DNA of 64,000 nucleotides from assembly GCA_910577375.1 (NCBI GenBank), contig CAJTLT010000003.1:124001-188000 (forward strand). The letters run 5' to 3'. The stretch is from an uncultured Christensenella sp. Lineage in GTDB: Bacteria > Bacillota > Clostridia > Christensenellales > Borkfalkiaceae. A program made the translations under genes and the position numbers. Under the pieces are notes generated by a model. It was not told where the DNA came from. It saw only the letters and a program-made list of their open reading frames with translations, and made no database searches. Of the stretch, positions 1 through 7,797 are shown one piece after another. Within the stretch, counting starts at the first letter, position 1, and every line of letters starts with the position of its first letter.

Positions 1-478
1 AAAAGAACGACTCAACAACTGCATTATCATACGGATTGTATGCTTTTGAACACGATTGCTTTACGCCGTAAAACCGTAATAACTCTTGATATTCGTGCGA
101 TATATACTGTCCACCTCTATCACTATGAAAAGACAATCCCTTTGGTTGTCCACGCAATTCATAAGCATCGTTAAATGTGTTAATCACCAAATTGTTTGTG
201 CATTGACCAGATAATCTATGTGCTATAATTTTTCTTGAAAATAAGTCAATTATTACGCAAAGATAAAAGTTCAATCTACCAGTTTTAATCTGCGTTATAT
301 CTCCCACCCAAAACACGTTTGGTTTCTTTTGGGTAAACTCCCGATGTAATAAATGTGGTAAGCACGGACGCTTACTTTCCTGCTGAACGAAAACACGTTT
401 TTTGCATTGCTTGCTTTTTAAATCCATTTCTTTCATTAGAGCACTGACTTTTTTCATTGAAACGCTTTCACCCATCAT
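1..478 (-). pseudogene. IS3-family transposase OrfB fragment
   Basis: Reading the minus strand leftwards from 478 gives one open frame that runs off the window edge. It carries the DDE integrase core: first Asp in WVGDITQIK, second Asp in FHSDRGGQYIS and Glu in NAVVESF, in the order and rough spacing of IS3/IS150 OrfB. About 159 codons are visible. The usual N-terminal part with a YGYRR-type motif is missing: only a short MMGESVSMKKVSALMKEM segment precedes the core, and an in-frame stop lies at 506-508. It therefore looks 5'-truncated, although the far end is out of view. No terminal inverted repeat can be placed. Confidence 0.85.
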
Positions 479-484
479 TGACAC

Positions 485-532
485 AAAGACACACGCAAAA
501 AGAGCTTATAAAACTCCGCTGCGTGTGTCTTT
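485..532. terminator. Inverted repeat at the transposase fragment boundary
   Basis: A perfect 13-bp inverted repeat (AAAGACACACGCA at 485-497, its complement at 520-532) encloses a 22-nt loop and runs into a short T tract on both strands. It could terminate transcription in either direction, or be a relic of the element end. Confidence 0.5.
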
Positions 533-647
533 TTCCATGCAAAATGTCCTTTTTGCGCAAGTTGACGCTTGCCATGACAGGATATGATTTTCTTTATCTT
601 GCATTTCCCTGTTTCTGCATCAGACACAACAAAAAGAGCTTAATAAA

Positions 648-672
648 AAAGCGGACGTCCGTCCGCTTTTTT
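648..672 (-). terminator. Terminator of the queuosine operon
   Basis: A GC-rich hairpin (AAAAAAGCGGAC paired with GTCCGCTTTTTT) lies just after the queF stop at 674. It is A/T-flanked on both sides, so it can end transcription from the minus strand. Confidence 0.8.
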
Positions 673-673
673 A

Positions 674-1165
674 TTATCTGTTGTCGACTTTTTCGGGATA
701 CATATCATGGTGCGAAAGCCTGTCCCATGCTACCTGTTCCCACTTGGTCCCCTTTTTGCCGTAGTTGCAATAGGGGTCTATGGAAATCCCTCCGCGGGGC
801 AGAAATTTGCCCCATACTTCGATATATGCCGGATCCAGCAAATCAATAAGGTCGTTCATAATTATATTCACGCAATCCTCGTGAAAATCACCGCGATTTC
901 TGAACCCGAAAAGATATAGCTTCAAAGACTTGCTTTCAACCATCTTTTCGCGCGGGACGTACGAAAGATAGACCGTGGCAAAATCGGGCTGACCCGTAAT
1001 GGGACAAAGGCTTGTGAATTCGGGACAGTTGAATTTTACGAAGTAATCCCTTCCGAGATGTTTGTTTGCAAATGTTTCCAAAACGGACGGATCGTAAGTC
1101 TGTGGATATTTAGTGTTGTTGTTCCCGAGCAGTGTAATACCTTCGTTCTGTTTCTCTCTTGGCAT
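674..1165 (-). CDS. queF: NADPH-dependent 7-cyano-7-deazaguanine reductase QueF
   Basis: Reduces the nitrile of preQ0 to the amine preQ1, the last free-base step before queuine-family insertion into tRNA. The 163-residue length fits the short unimodular QueF family. The active-site segment FTSLCPITGQPDF with the nucleophilic Cys, and the ESKSLKLYLF segment that binds NADPH and substrate, are intact. The ATG at 1165 follows an AGGAG site. It is the last gene of the operon, directly after queC with one base between them, and lies under the preQ1 riboswitch. Nothing is unusual in the protein. Confidence 0.97.
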   Translation of the reverse strand: MPREKQNEGITLLGNNNTKYPQTYDPSVLETFANKHLGRDYFVKFNCPEFTSLCPITGQPDFATVYLSYVPREKMVESKSLKLYLFGFRNRGDFHEDCVNIIMNDLIDLLDPAYIEVWGKFLPRGGISIDPYCNYGKKGTKWEQVAWDRLSHHDMYPEKVDNR

Positions 1166-1166
1166 A

Positions 1167-1853
1167 TTATTCTCCTTTTATTGCAGGGTCTTCTATTCCG
1201 TTGGCTTTAAATGCCGCGGCGCGGTCGCGGCAAGTAGCACATACGCCGCAAGGTTTTTCGCCGCCCGAATAACAGCTCCAAGTATATTTATACGGAACGC
1301 CAAGTTCAAGCCCCTTTTTTACAACCTGAGATTTGTTTAAGTTCACAAAGGACGCAAGAATTTTAAGCTGTCCGCCGCTGCCCGTATAAATAGCTTCGCC
1401 CATCGCGGAATTGAACTTTTCGCTGCAATCTGGATAGGCGTTGCCCGCCGCATCGTCACTGTGCGCGCCGTAATATATCACCTCGCACCCGTGCGACAGC
1501 GCTACGCTTGCCGCCGCCGAAAGAAACAGTCCGTTTCTGAAAGGAACGTAGGTTGAAACGGGTTTGCCGCCCGTTACCGAAAGCTGTTCGGCATAGCTTT
1601 GCAGGGGTATATCGTTGGGCGAATCCGCCAAGAGCGAACAGTCCGAGCCTTCGAATATGACCGAAAGGTCAAGCCGCTTTAAATCAACGCCGTAAAAGCC
1701 GGCAACTTTTTGCGCTGCATCAAGCTCTTTGCTGTGTGTCTGTCCGTAGTAAACGGAAAGGGCGAAAACTTCCGCCGCGCCGTATTTTTGAACCGCCAGC
1801 CCGAGGCAAGTTGTGCTGTCCACGCCGCCGCTTAATAAAACAAGTGCTTTCAT
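1167..1853 (-). CDS. queC: 7-cyano-7-deazaguanine synthase QueC
   Basis: Converts 7-carboxy-7-deazaguanine to preQ0 using ammonia and ATP. The N-terminal PP-loop LLSGGVDSTTCL marks the ATP-pyrophosphatase fold. The C-terminal cysteine set (CYSGG, CGVCATCRDR) is the zinc site typical of QueC. The 228 residues match the family. The ATG overlaps the folE stop by four bases, which indicates translational coupling. The operon supplies the whole route from GTP to preQ1. Confidence 0.97.
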   Translation of the reverse strand: MKALVLLSGGVDSTTCLGLAVQKYGAAEVFALSVYYGQTHSKELDAAQKVAGFYGVDLKRLDLSVIFEGSDCSLLADSPNDIPLQSYAEQLSVTGGKPVSTYVPFRNGLFLSAAASVALSHGCEVIYYGAHSDDAAGNAYPDCSEKFNSAMGEAIYTGSGGQLKILASFVNLNKSQVVKKGLELGVPYKYTWSCYSGGEKPCGVCATCRDRAAAFKANGIEDPAIKGE

Positions 1854-2422
1854 ACCCTATCCCCCAAAAGATTTTGCAAAGAAACGTCGTCTTTAAACGC
1901 GCCGAAATAAGTTTTGGTAACCGTTTTCGATGATACGTTTTTTATCCCGCGCGAGGTCATACAGCTGTGACAGCCTTCTATCCTGACGCCGACGTCGGGC
2001 GATAAAGCCGCAAGTGAAATTATCTCGGCAATGTCCCGCCCAAGGCGTTCCTGCAATTGCAGCCGTTTTGCCGCCATATCGCATATACGCGCGATTTTAC
2101 TCAGTCCCAAAACCCTTCCGCGCGGAACGTACGCCACGTCTACTTTCATATTGTACATAAGCGCCAAATGATGCTCGCAATAGCTGAACACGCTTATGTC
2201 CTTTATGACTACCGCGCCGCCTGAATTCGGGTCGGACGGAACTTCGAAAGTTTTTCCGAACATTTCCGCAATTTCGCTATTGGTGTATTTTATACCTTCA
2301 AATGCTTCTTCGTACATTCTCGCTACGCGGGCGGGCGTTTCACGCAGACCTTCTCTGTCGGGGTCTTCGCCTATGGCGACTAATAACCCGCGGATATGTT
2401 TTTCTATTCCTTTAATATCCAT
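1850..2422 (-). CDS. folE: GTP cyclohydrolase I
   Basis: Opens GTP to dihydroneopterin triphosphate, the entry step to preQ0 (and folate). At 190 residues it has family length. The zinc and active-site segments are visible: FSYCEHHLALM, and EGCHSCMTSRG near the C-terminus. The start at 2422 has a GGAGA site nine bases upstream. Placement between queE and queC suggests this copy is dedicated to deazaguanine synthesis. Whether another folE serves folate cannot be seen here. Confidence 0.96.
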   Translation of the reverse strand: MDIKGIEKHIRGLLVAIGEDPDREGLRETPARVARMYEEAFEGIKYTNSEIAEMFGKTFEVPSDPNSGGAVVIKDISVFSYCEHHLALMYNMKVDVAYVPRGRVLGLSKIARICDMAAKRLQLQERLGRDIAEIISLAALSPDVGVRIEGCHSCMTSRGIKNVSSKTVTKTYFGAFKDDVSLQNLLGDRV

Positions 2423-2430
2423 ACTTTCTC

Positions 2431-3096
2431 CTATACCCCGCGCTTATCGGGTTCCCAGATAATTTTATGCAACTGTAATTGCAGGCGTACGCCGTTAAGC
2501 TTACGCTCTTTCATAAACTCAGCTATTTCTTCGGGCTTGATTTTTCCGAATACCGGACTGAAATAAACGCGGCACCTGTCTGTAAGTCCGTACTCTTTTA
2601 TTATCTCCTCCGCACGCAACAAATCGAACTTATCCCCGACCACAAATTTGACCGCGTCTTGAAACGTAAGATAAGAAAAGTTTTCGGTAAGCATATGTTT
2701 TTCCATTCCGCTTGAAGGAAGTTTATAATCGGCGGTAACGGCGGGACGGGGCGAAACGGAAACTATATTTTTCAACTGAACGCTTCCGTTGGTTTCTATT
2801 TCAACTTCTGCGCCCGACGCTCCAAGCAGCTCTATAAGATACGCAATATCCGCCTGCAAAAGAGGTTCCCCACCCGTCAGTGTAACGTTTTTTACGCCCG
2901 TCGATTTTACGTATGCAACAAGCTCTCCCGCAGAAACAAGCTCGTATTTTACGTCGGCTGTATTCGCCCAACGCGTGTCGCAGTAACCGCAATTTAGATT
3001 ACAGCCGCAAAACCGAAGAAATACGGCAAGCTCGCCCGCGCGCGGTCCCTCACCGTTTATACTTACGAACTTTTCGGCAACCTTAAAACAGCACAT
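2431..3096 (-). CDS. queE: 7-carboxy-7-deazaguanine synthase QueE (radical SAM)
   Basis: Radical SAM enzyme that contracts 6-carboxytetrahydropterin to 7-carboxy-7-deazaguanine. The cluster motif CNLNCGYCDTRWA is the QueE form (CX3CXXC spacing as read here), preceded by SINGEGPRAGELAVFLRFCG and followed by the SAM-binding TGGEP segment. I prefer the ATG at 3096, which has GGTGAG just upstream. A GTG at 3105, overlapping queD, would add three residues. About 221 residues, normal for the family. Confidence 0.96.
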   Translation of the reverse strand: MCCFKVAEKFVSINGEGPRAGELAVFLRFCGCNLNCGYCDTRWANTADVKYELVSAGELVAYVKSTGVKNVTLTGGEPLLQADIAYLIELLGASGAEVEIETNGSVQLKNIVSVSPRPAVTADYKLPSSGMEKHMLTENFSYLTFQDAVKFVVGDKFDLLRAEEIIKEYGLTDRCRVYFSPVFGKIKPEEIAEFMKERKLNGVRLQLQLHKIIWEPDKRGV

Positions 3097-3097
3097 A

Positions 3098-3517
3098 TCA
3101 CTCACCGTACACCGCGCAGTTATCGGGTGATTCGTACACTGTCACGCTGAAAACGGGCATGCCCTTTCTGTTAAGGTCGGCGTATATGTGCGCGGCAAAG
3201 TTTTCGGCAGTGGGTCTGAAATCCGTTTCAACCAATGAAAACCCTTCTTCCTTGAACGCGGCAAGGGTTGCAGGTTTAAGGGTGTTTTTTTCGTAAATAA
3301 GCGTATGGTCAAAACCTTCCGCAAGCTCTTTAACCGCTTTTTTAAAATCGCCGAAGTCCAGAAGCATACCGCACTTTTCGCCGTTTCCATGCAACTTGCC
3401 GCCGTTTATCTTTACTTCCACAATCCAGTGGTGACCGTGGATATTTGCACACTTGCCGTTGTATCCGTGAAGAAAGTGCGCGCTGTCGAAACAAGCCGAA
3501 GTTTTTAAATAATACAT
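3098..3517 (-). CDS. queD: 6-carboxy-5,6,7,8-tetrahydropterin synthase QueD
   Basis: Converts dihydroneopterin triphosphate to 6-carboxytetrahydropterin. The zinc histidines lie in FDSAHFLHGYNGKC and the NIHGHHW segment, and the catalytic Cys is present. The ATG at 3517 is chosen because GGGAGA sits five bases before it; a TTG at 3535 has no such site. About 139 residues. First gene of the operon, directly downstream of the riboswitch terminator, so its expression should fall when preQ1 is plentiful. Confidence 0.96.
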   Translation of the reverse strand: MYYLKTSACFDSAHFLHGYNGKCANIHGHHWIVEVKINGGKLHGNGEKCGMLLDFGDFKKAVKELAEGFDHTLIYEKNTLKPATLAAFKEEGFSLVETDFRPTAENFAAHIYADLNRKGMPVFSVTVYESPDNCAVYGE

Positions 3518-3533
3518 TTCTCTCCCTTTGCGC

Positions 3534-3566
3534 AAAAAAAATGCAGCCGCAACAAAACGACTGCAC
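3534..3566 (-). terminator. Riboswitch-controlled intrinsic terminator in the queD leader
   Basis: On the minus strand TGCAGTCG, a short loop and CGGCTGCA are followed by eight T residues, between the preQ1 aptamer and the queD ribosome site. This is the expression platform expected for transcription attenuation. Confidence 0.85.
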
Positions 3567-3592
3567 CTAAAAAGACTATTTCTATTCAGATG

Positions 3593-3635
3593 CCCTGGTT
3601 TTGTTTAAAGACAGGATGGCGCAAACGAACTGTCC
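3593..3635 (-). promoter_or_regulatory. preQ1-I riboswitch aptamer
   Basis: On the minus strand GACAG (3634-3630) pairs with CTGTC (3614-3610) to form P1. A 15-nt loop begins TTCG and contains GCGCC, and the A-rich tail TTTAAACAAAACCAGGG follows. The tail closely matches the known Thermoanaerobacter preQ1-I aptamer tail (TTAACAAAACAAGG). Position just before a terminator and a complete preQ1 operon supports the call. The loop is longer than in the smallest preQ1-I members. Confidence 0.82.
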
Positions 3636-3649
3636 GTTTAATTGACTAT

Positions 3650-3678
3650 ATAATACTACGCCATAGCGCGTATGTCAA
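3650..3678 (-). promoter_or_regulatory. Promoter of the queuosine operon
   Basis: TTGACA (3678-3673), a 17-bp spacer and TATTAT (3655-3650) on the minus strand. The start point would be near 3643, just before the aptamer. Confidence 0.85.
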
Positions 3679-3729
3679 CTCAATCAAAGTGTTTATACGC
3701 TGCTTAGTTTCAAAATAGCGGCTAATTAG

Positions 3730-3800
3730 GTTCAATCCCTGTGTCTGTCTGCTACCCTTTTCGGCGGTTCAGTACGCTACTTATCATTCATCATTGACAA
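3730..3800. repeat. 70-bp direct repeat, copy A
   Basis: Starts GTTCAATCCC and runs through TGTCTGTCTGCTACCC, CGGCGGTT and CTTATCATTCATCA to GACAA. It is nearly identical to 4206-4275 and lies just upstream of the DUF3888-like gene. Both copies have the same orientation. Not recognised as a known element. Confidence 0.8.
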
Positions 3801-3891
3801 GAATAATGTCGTATTTTGTCGAAAGATGAAATACGGCATTTCTAATTTTAATAATCAATAATTTAAAATTGTTTTGAAGCATAATAAATTT

Positions 3892-4200
3892 ATGATTAAC
3901 TATATTTACACTCAAATAAAATCACACCAGAATTTAAATTGCGACGAACTCTCAATTGCTTTACTGTACCCGCACATCGAAAAAGCAATTACCGAATATT
4001 ATGGGTATAGTCGCCGTTATGAAATAGGCGATTCAACCATTGAAATTATAAAAAGAACGGGTAATGTTTTTAACGTTCAAGTAACCGTTAATACCTTTGA
4101 AGGACCACATAACGATTACTTTACAGAGATAATGACATTTACCGTCACCCCCTTTTCCATAACTCTTGACGATTACTTGCATTGTGATTTTAATCCATAA
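3892..4200 (+). CDS. DUF3888-like small protein
   Basis: About 102 residues from the ATG at 3892; a TTG at 3874 would add six. The pattern ALLYPHIEKAITEYYG, a central basic stretch and VTVNTFEGPHNDY resembles DUF3888 proteins of Bacillota, whose function is unknown. No signal peptide is visible, although many family members are exported. The gene is AT-rich, stands alone on the plus strand and sits between two 70-bp direct repeats, which suggests arrival or duplication as a cassette. The ribosome site is weak. The family assignment is by eye. Confidence 0.6.
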   Translation: MINYIYTQIKSHQNLNCDELSIALLYPHIEKAITEYYGYSRRYEIGDSTIEIIKRTGNVFNVQVTVNTFEGPHNDYFTEIMTFTVTPFSITLDDYLHCDFNP

Positions 4201-4205
4201 ATAAC

Positions 4206-4275
4206 GTTCAAACCCCGTGTCTGTCTGCTACCCTTTCGGCGGTTTACTACGCTACTTATCATTCATCACTGACAA
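4206..4275. repeat. 70-bp direct repeat, copy B
   Basis: Second copy of the repeat at 3730-3800, differing at a handful of positions and by one missing T. It follows the DUF3888-like gene by five bases and leads straight into a terminator hairpin. Confidence 0.8.
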
Positions 4276-4276
4276 A

Positions 4277-4300
4277 AAAACGGGCGATTTTGCCCGTTTT
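4277..4300. terminator. Bidirectional terminator after repeat B
   Basis: AAAACGGGC (4277-4285) pairs with GCCCGTTTT (4292-4300) around a six-base loop, with A and T runs on both sides. It can end transcription of the DUF3888-like gene. Confidence 0.8.
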
Positions 4301-4380
4301 TTGTTGTTTTTTAAGCGGTTTTCGGAAGATTACCCACAATTGCCCACCAATTTCAACCTATCAAAAAGTTACATAAGTCT

Positions 4381-4411
4381 AACCCCGTAGGAAGCCCTAC
4401 GGGGTTCTTTT
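4381..4411 (+). terminator. Strong intrinsic terminator with no visible gene
   Basis: AACCCCGTAGG (4381-4391) and CCTACGGGGTT (4396-4406) form an 11-bp stem with a four-base loop, followed by CTTTT. Between the previous terminator and this one no coding frame or known RNA is recognisable. Confidence 0.75.
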
Positions 4412-4729
4412 ACGCTTTTTTACAACGGCAACCCAACTTATACCCGACAGGCTTTTTATTGTCGGCATTCAGTGGTTGTTTTTATTAATTTCGATATCAA
4501 GGATAAATTTGACTGCAAATTTTACAACCCAAAAACAGATCTTTACTTTTGTTTTATTAACAGAAATAAAGCACGTTTGAATATTTTTACAACGTTTTTA
4601 AAAAACGGCGCAACAAAATGCGGCAAAAACAATTCCGCCGCTTTTTAATTCCGTTTTTTCCCGATTTTGAGTACGGTAAAGGTACCGCTTGCCTAAACAA
4701 GCGGATTTTTCGGTGCTAAATTGGATAAA
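4412..4729. other. Non-coding stretch with two further hairpins
   Basis: No gene seen. GCGGC (4620-4624) with GCCGC (4637-4641) followed by TTTTT, and CCGCTTG (4685-4691) with CAAGCGG (4698-4704) followed by ATTTTT, both look like plus-strand terminators. The second could also act for the minus-strand gene ending at 4730. The rest is AT-rich sequence without recognised features. Confidence 0.5.
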
Positions 4730-4954
4730 TCAGATTATGCCGTATTTCTTTTCCAAGCCAAGCATAACCGCCCTTTCGGTATCAGTACTTAAAAGTATAA
4801 TTTCCAAGCACTCCAAAAAAGCATAAGTTTCTCCGAGCAAGAATTCGTCGTCGCGCTTTTCGGGCGTCATACGCAATTCTTTCAACTCGTCAAGGCTGGA
4901 AATTAAGTATCTTAAAAGATAATTATAACTGCCTTCTAACTCTTGTTTTTTCAA
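4730..4954 (-). CDS. Small hypothetical protein
   Basis: 74 residues if it starts at the TTG at 4954, which has AGAGGTGG four bases upstream; no ATG fits. The protein is acidic and probably all-helical, beginning KKQELEGSYNYLLRYLISSL, with EFLLGETYAFLECLEIILL in the second half. No domain recognised. It stands alone in a gene-poor region next to the repeat cassette, so it may belong to accessory DNA. Confidence 0.5.
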   Translation of the reverse strand: MKKQELEGSYNYLLRYLISSLDELKELRMTPEKRDDEFLLGETYAFLECLEIILLSTDTERAVMLGLEKKYGII

Positions 4955-5009
4955 AATACCACCTCTGAGCGTGATAACCCAGCGTAAGTGTAATTTTAAA
5001 AAATGCAAC

Positions 5010-5105
5010 TAAATGTTATTTGTTGGCGGTGGTTTTTTGTGGATTTTTGTTTATTTTAGTTAGTATTTGTAGATTTTTATTGGTAAATGTTTATTTGTGT
5101 ATCGC
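5010..5105. other. Low-complexity T-rich leader
   Basis: The plus strand repeats variants of TTTATTTGT and TTTTTGT with hardly any C. It lies upstream of the small gene ending at 4730 and may hold its promoter, but no convincing boxes were found. Confidence 0.3.
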
Positions 5106-5124
5106 AATAAACTTTCAGCGAACA

Positions 5125-5164
5125 AAAAAAGCGGACATACGTTTTTAAGGCTGTCCGCTTTTTT
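5125..5164. terminator. Bidirectional terminator after the MgtC-like gene
   Basis: AAAAAAGCGGACA (5125-5137) pairs with TGTCCGCTTTTTT (5152-5164). The stem resembles that of the queF terminator at 648-672. Confidence 0.8.
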
Positions 5165-5198
5165 ATTTTTCTTAAATTCAATATTTTTATGTAAAATT

Positions 5199-5858
5199 TT
5201 ATTCTTCGTCGCAACGTTCAACCGACAAAATAAACGGATTATCTTTCATAATTTCGTTCAATTTTTGCGACGAATATTCTTTATCCGTGTTAAGTACGGC
5301 GTGGTATACCGTAAATTCTCCGTTACGAGTTATATTCAGGCTGTTGAAATGTTTTGCGGCAAAAAGTTCTTTTACTCTTTCGCTTTCGTCGGCAGTATTT
5401 TCAAAAGTTATTTTCACGCGGTAAAAACGTTTTGTTTGAAAAAGTTTACAATTTATATGGCATACGCATTGAACTGCAATCAAAATTACCGAAGCCCCGA
5501 CGGCGACGACATACATCCCCGCGCCCGCAGCCATTCCTACGCCCGCCGTTGCCCATATACCCGCCGCGGTGGTAAGCCCGTGCATTTTCTGACCGCGGAA
5601 CATAATAATACCCGCGCCCAAAAAACCTATTCCCGAAACTATCTGGGCGGCAACCCTTGCGCCGTCCGCAGAAATTTCCCCGAACGCGTATTTGCTAATT
5701 ACCATCATCAGCGAAGACCCTACGCATACAATCGTGTGCGTGCGGATTCCCGCTTCTTTATATCTGAGTTTTCTTTCAAAACCGATAGCAAAACCCAGAA
5801 CCACCGCCACGGCAACGCCTATTAGGTATTTCAATTCGTTTAATATTAAATCAGCCAT
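5199..5858 (-). CDS. MgtC/SapB-family membrane protein
   Basis: About 219 residues from the ATG at 5858, which has GGTGG before it; a GTG at 5867 is less likely. Four or five membrane segments fill the first 140 residues. The family signatures are GFAIGFERKLRYKEAGIRTH and the glycine-rich VSGIGFLGAGIIM. A soluble C-terminal domain of about 75 residues (RVKITFENTADES) follows, as in long MgtC proteins. MgtC is linked to magnesium-limited growth and ATP synthase control in pathogens; the role here is unknown. It starts 26 bases after the SGNH gene and may share its transcript. Confidence 0.88.
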   Translation of the reverse strand: MADLILNELKYLIGVAVAVVLGFAIGFERKLRYKEAGIRTHTIVCVGSSLMMVISKYAFGEISADGARVAAQIVSGIGFLGAGIIMFRGQKMHGLTTAAGIWATAGVGMAAGAGMYVVAVGASVILIAVQCVCHINCKLFQTKRFYRVKITFENTADESERVKELFAAKHFNSLNITRNGEFTVYHAVLNTDKEYSSQKLNEIMKDNPFILSVERCDEE

Positions 5859-5884
5859 TTTTACCACCGTTTTGCAATAATTAT

Positions 5885-6565
5885 TTAAAACCGTTTTATT
5901 GCGCCGTAAATCCGTTTTGCAATCTCTTCCATTCCTTTATCGTTCGGATGAACGGCAACGCCTTTATGCGCGAACTGTTCCAAAGCTTTCATTCCGTTGT
6001 AATTACCCAAATCGTGGATTTGCGCAAAACCGTAAGACTTTTCTTCGGCGAATTTTTGCACAAAAACGTCAAACGGTTCATATTCCCAAAACAAATCGGT
6101 TAGAATTATGCACGCGCCGTTTGCGGAAAAATAATTTACCATTTCCCGATAACACGGAATAAAAGCTTTCAAATTTTCCGCCAAACCCGCGTTTTCGCCA
6201 AGCCGTACAACTATGATATCCGCATTGAACGCGAGGGCAGCGGCATATCGGCTTTCAAGCAAAGACATATCGCGGGAGCGTTCCCAATCGCTTAAATTAA
6301 CAACGCAGAACGAAACGTTTTTACCGCCGCGCTCTAATAAGCCCACAAATTTATGAACGTAATCGTTTTCTTTGCAGGAAGCCGCCATACCCCAGTCGCC
6401 GAGCCAGCCGATATTTTCCGCAGGTCCGTGGCGCGTTATCGAATTGCCCAAAAAAAGCACTTTAATATCCGCATCAGCGGCTATACTGAAAGATACGCAC
6501 TCGTCGCCTTGGATTTGTCCGTTTGCGGGAACGTCGTTATTTATTAAATCCTTTGAAATTTTCAT
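5885..6565 (-). CDS. SGNH/GDSL-family hydrolase
   Basis: 226 residues. Block I is LFLGNSITRHG with the nucleophilic Ser near residue 42. A block-III-like VRLGEN follows, and block V is VAVHPNDKGM with the Asp/His pair. The fold acts on esters, often acetyl groups on sugars. No signal peptide, so the protein should be cytoplasmic. The ATG overlaps the preceding glycosidase gene by four bases. The context suggests deacylation of a sugar liberated by that enzyme (inference). Confidence 0.85.
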   Translation of the reverse strand: MKISKDLINNDVPANGQIQGDECVSFSIAADADIKVLFLGNSITRHGPAENIGWLGDWGMAASCKENDYVHKFVGLLERGGKNVSFCVVNLSDWERSRDMSLLESRYAAALAFNADIIVVRLGENAGLAENLKAFIPCYREMVNYFSANGACIILTDLFWEYEPFDVFVQKFAEEKSYGFAQIHDLGNYNGMKALEQFAHKGVAVHPNDKGMEEIAKRIYGAIKRF

Positions 6566-7797
6566 TTTAACATATCTATTACGGGCAGATTATGGCTTAA
6601 AAAGCCGGGGTGCATAAACGGTTCGCCCGTATCTGGGTTGTAACTTTCAAACAAGTCGCCGTGTTCATTAAGATTTTTATCGAGCAAATTAAGCGTTGCT
6701 TGTTTTAGCTTTTCCGCAAGCTCCGATTTTCCGTAACGCACAAGCCCCTTATATACGCAATAATTCGATATGCACCAAACCGAACCGAGCCAGTTGGACG
6801 GATTGCCCGCGCTTTTTACAAGGCTGTACATTTTTTCGTTTTTTGCAAGCGTTCTTATGCCGTATTCCGCAAATATATCGTCGTTTTCGGTGAGATGCAC
6901 GCACATTCTTTCCGCCTGTGTTTCGTTGCAAATTCCTGCGTACATCGGCAAAAAGCACGCCCAAAAACGGATTTTCAGCGGCATTGTCTTCCAATGCGGA
7001 GCAAGCCCCGAATGAAGCGCCACGCCCTTTACCGCGCACTTTGTTTTTTCAAAACCGACGTCCTGAGAATAATAAATTCCGTCGCGTTCGTCCCACATTT
7101 CAGTGTTTATTGCGGCTTTTAGCTTTTCGGCTTTTTCCGCCGCTTCCGAAGCGCGCCCGTCACGCAGCATTTCAAGAATTTTCGCAAGCGCGGCATATTC
7201 CAGATACATAAAACTGTTCAAAAATATATCCGCGCTGCTTCTATGCGGGCGGTAAAAAACTGTGGGATTGTTGTCTATCCCCACCATAATATCGTCCTGC
7301 CAGAAAAAAAGACCGGAATTTTTATCGTATTGCTTTTCTTCAAAATACCTAATATACTTTATAAGTTTTTCAACGTCAAACCAGTCCGAACCGCCGAAAA
7401 ATTCACTCGCAAGCAAAACAAACTGACACAAAAACGGCAAATGCTGGTTAAGCGGAGTTCCCTTTTTGTGTTCGTTTTGGAAAAACCCTTCGAAAAGCCC
7501 GCCGGCGGAAACCATAATGGGGATAAAGCCGTCTTCTTCCTGCGCGTCTAAAAAATCGAGTATACTGCCGCGTATATGTTCCGTTGCGGTTTGCCGCGAA
7601 ACGCCCGCGCGCGCCATTTCCTCATCTCCGAACAGCTCGAAAGCCCTTTTAAAAGACAAAGTTTCCCAATAAGCGTCCCAACCCCAAAGCTCAGTTAAAT
7701 AACCGGTCCCGGGAACTATGAAAGGATATTTAAGATTTTTTACGGGGGGCTTTAAAATCCCCTTGAAATGCGAAAGTATGTATTCTTCAATTTTCAT
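6562..7797 (-). CDS. GH37/GH63-like (alpha/alpha)6-barrel glycosidase
   Basis: 411 residues, cytoplasmic. ELWGWDAYWETL near residue 37, FLNSFMYLEYAALAKIL, AGNPSNWLGSVWCISNY and DLFESYNPDTGEP are the conserved segments of the trehalase, glucosidase and mannosylglycerate-hydrolase type of clan GH-G, often annotated MGH1-like. The Asp in WGWD and the late Glu in FESYNP are candidate catalytic acids. It is shorter than most trehalases and lacks a signal peptide. The substrate is probably an alpha-linked glucoside or mannoside, but cannot be fixed. Start and stop overlap both neighbours, so it is coupled into a five-gene operon. Confidence 0.8.
   Translation of the reverse strand: MKIEEYILSHFKGILKPPVKNLKYPFIVPGTGYLTELWGWDAYWETLSFKRAFELFGDEEMARAGVSRQTATEHIRGSILDFLDAQEEDGFIPIMVSAGGLFEGFFQNEHKKGTPLNQHLPFLCQFVLLASEFFGGSDWFDVEKLIKYIRYFEEKQYDKNSGLFFWQDDIMVGIDNNPTVFYRPHRSSADIFLNSFMYLEYAALAKILEMLRDGRASEAAEKAEKLKAAINTEMWDERDGIYYSQDVGFEKTKCAVKGVALHSGLAPHWKTMPLKIRFWACFLPMYAGICNETQAERMCVHLTENDDIFAEYGIRTLAKNEKMYSLVKSAGNPSNWLGSVWCISNYCVYKGLVRYGKSELAEKLKQATLNLLDKNLNEHGDLFESYNPDTGEPFMHPGFLSHNLPVIDMLK

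Noticed and set aside
3730..3757. GGTTCAATCC segment resembling a tRNA T-arm and 3' end
   Set aside because: The flanking bases cannot form a T-stem or acceptor stem in either repeat copy, so it is not a tRNA gene or an obvious tRNA-derived attachment site.
5010..5105. T-rich repeated words that might be replication-origin iterons
   Set aside because: The words vary in length and spacing and no DnaA-box cluster or initiator gene is nearby.
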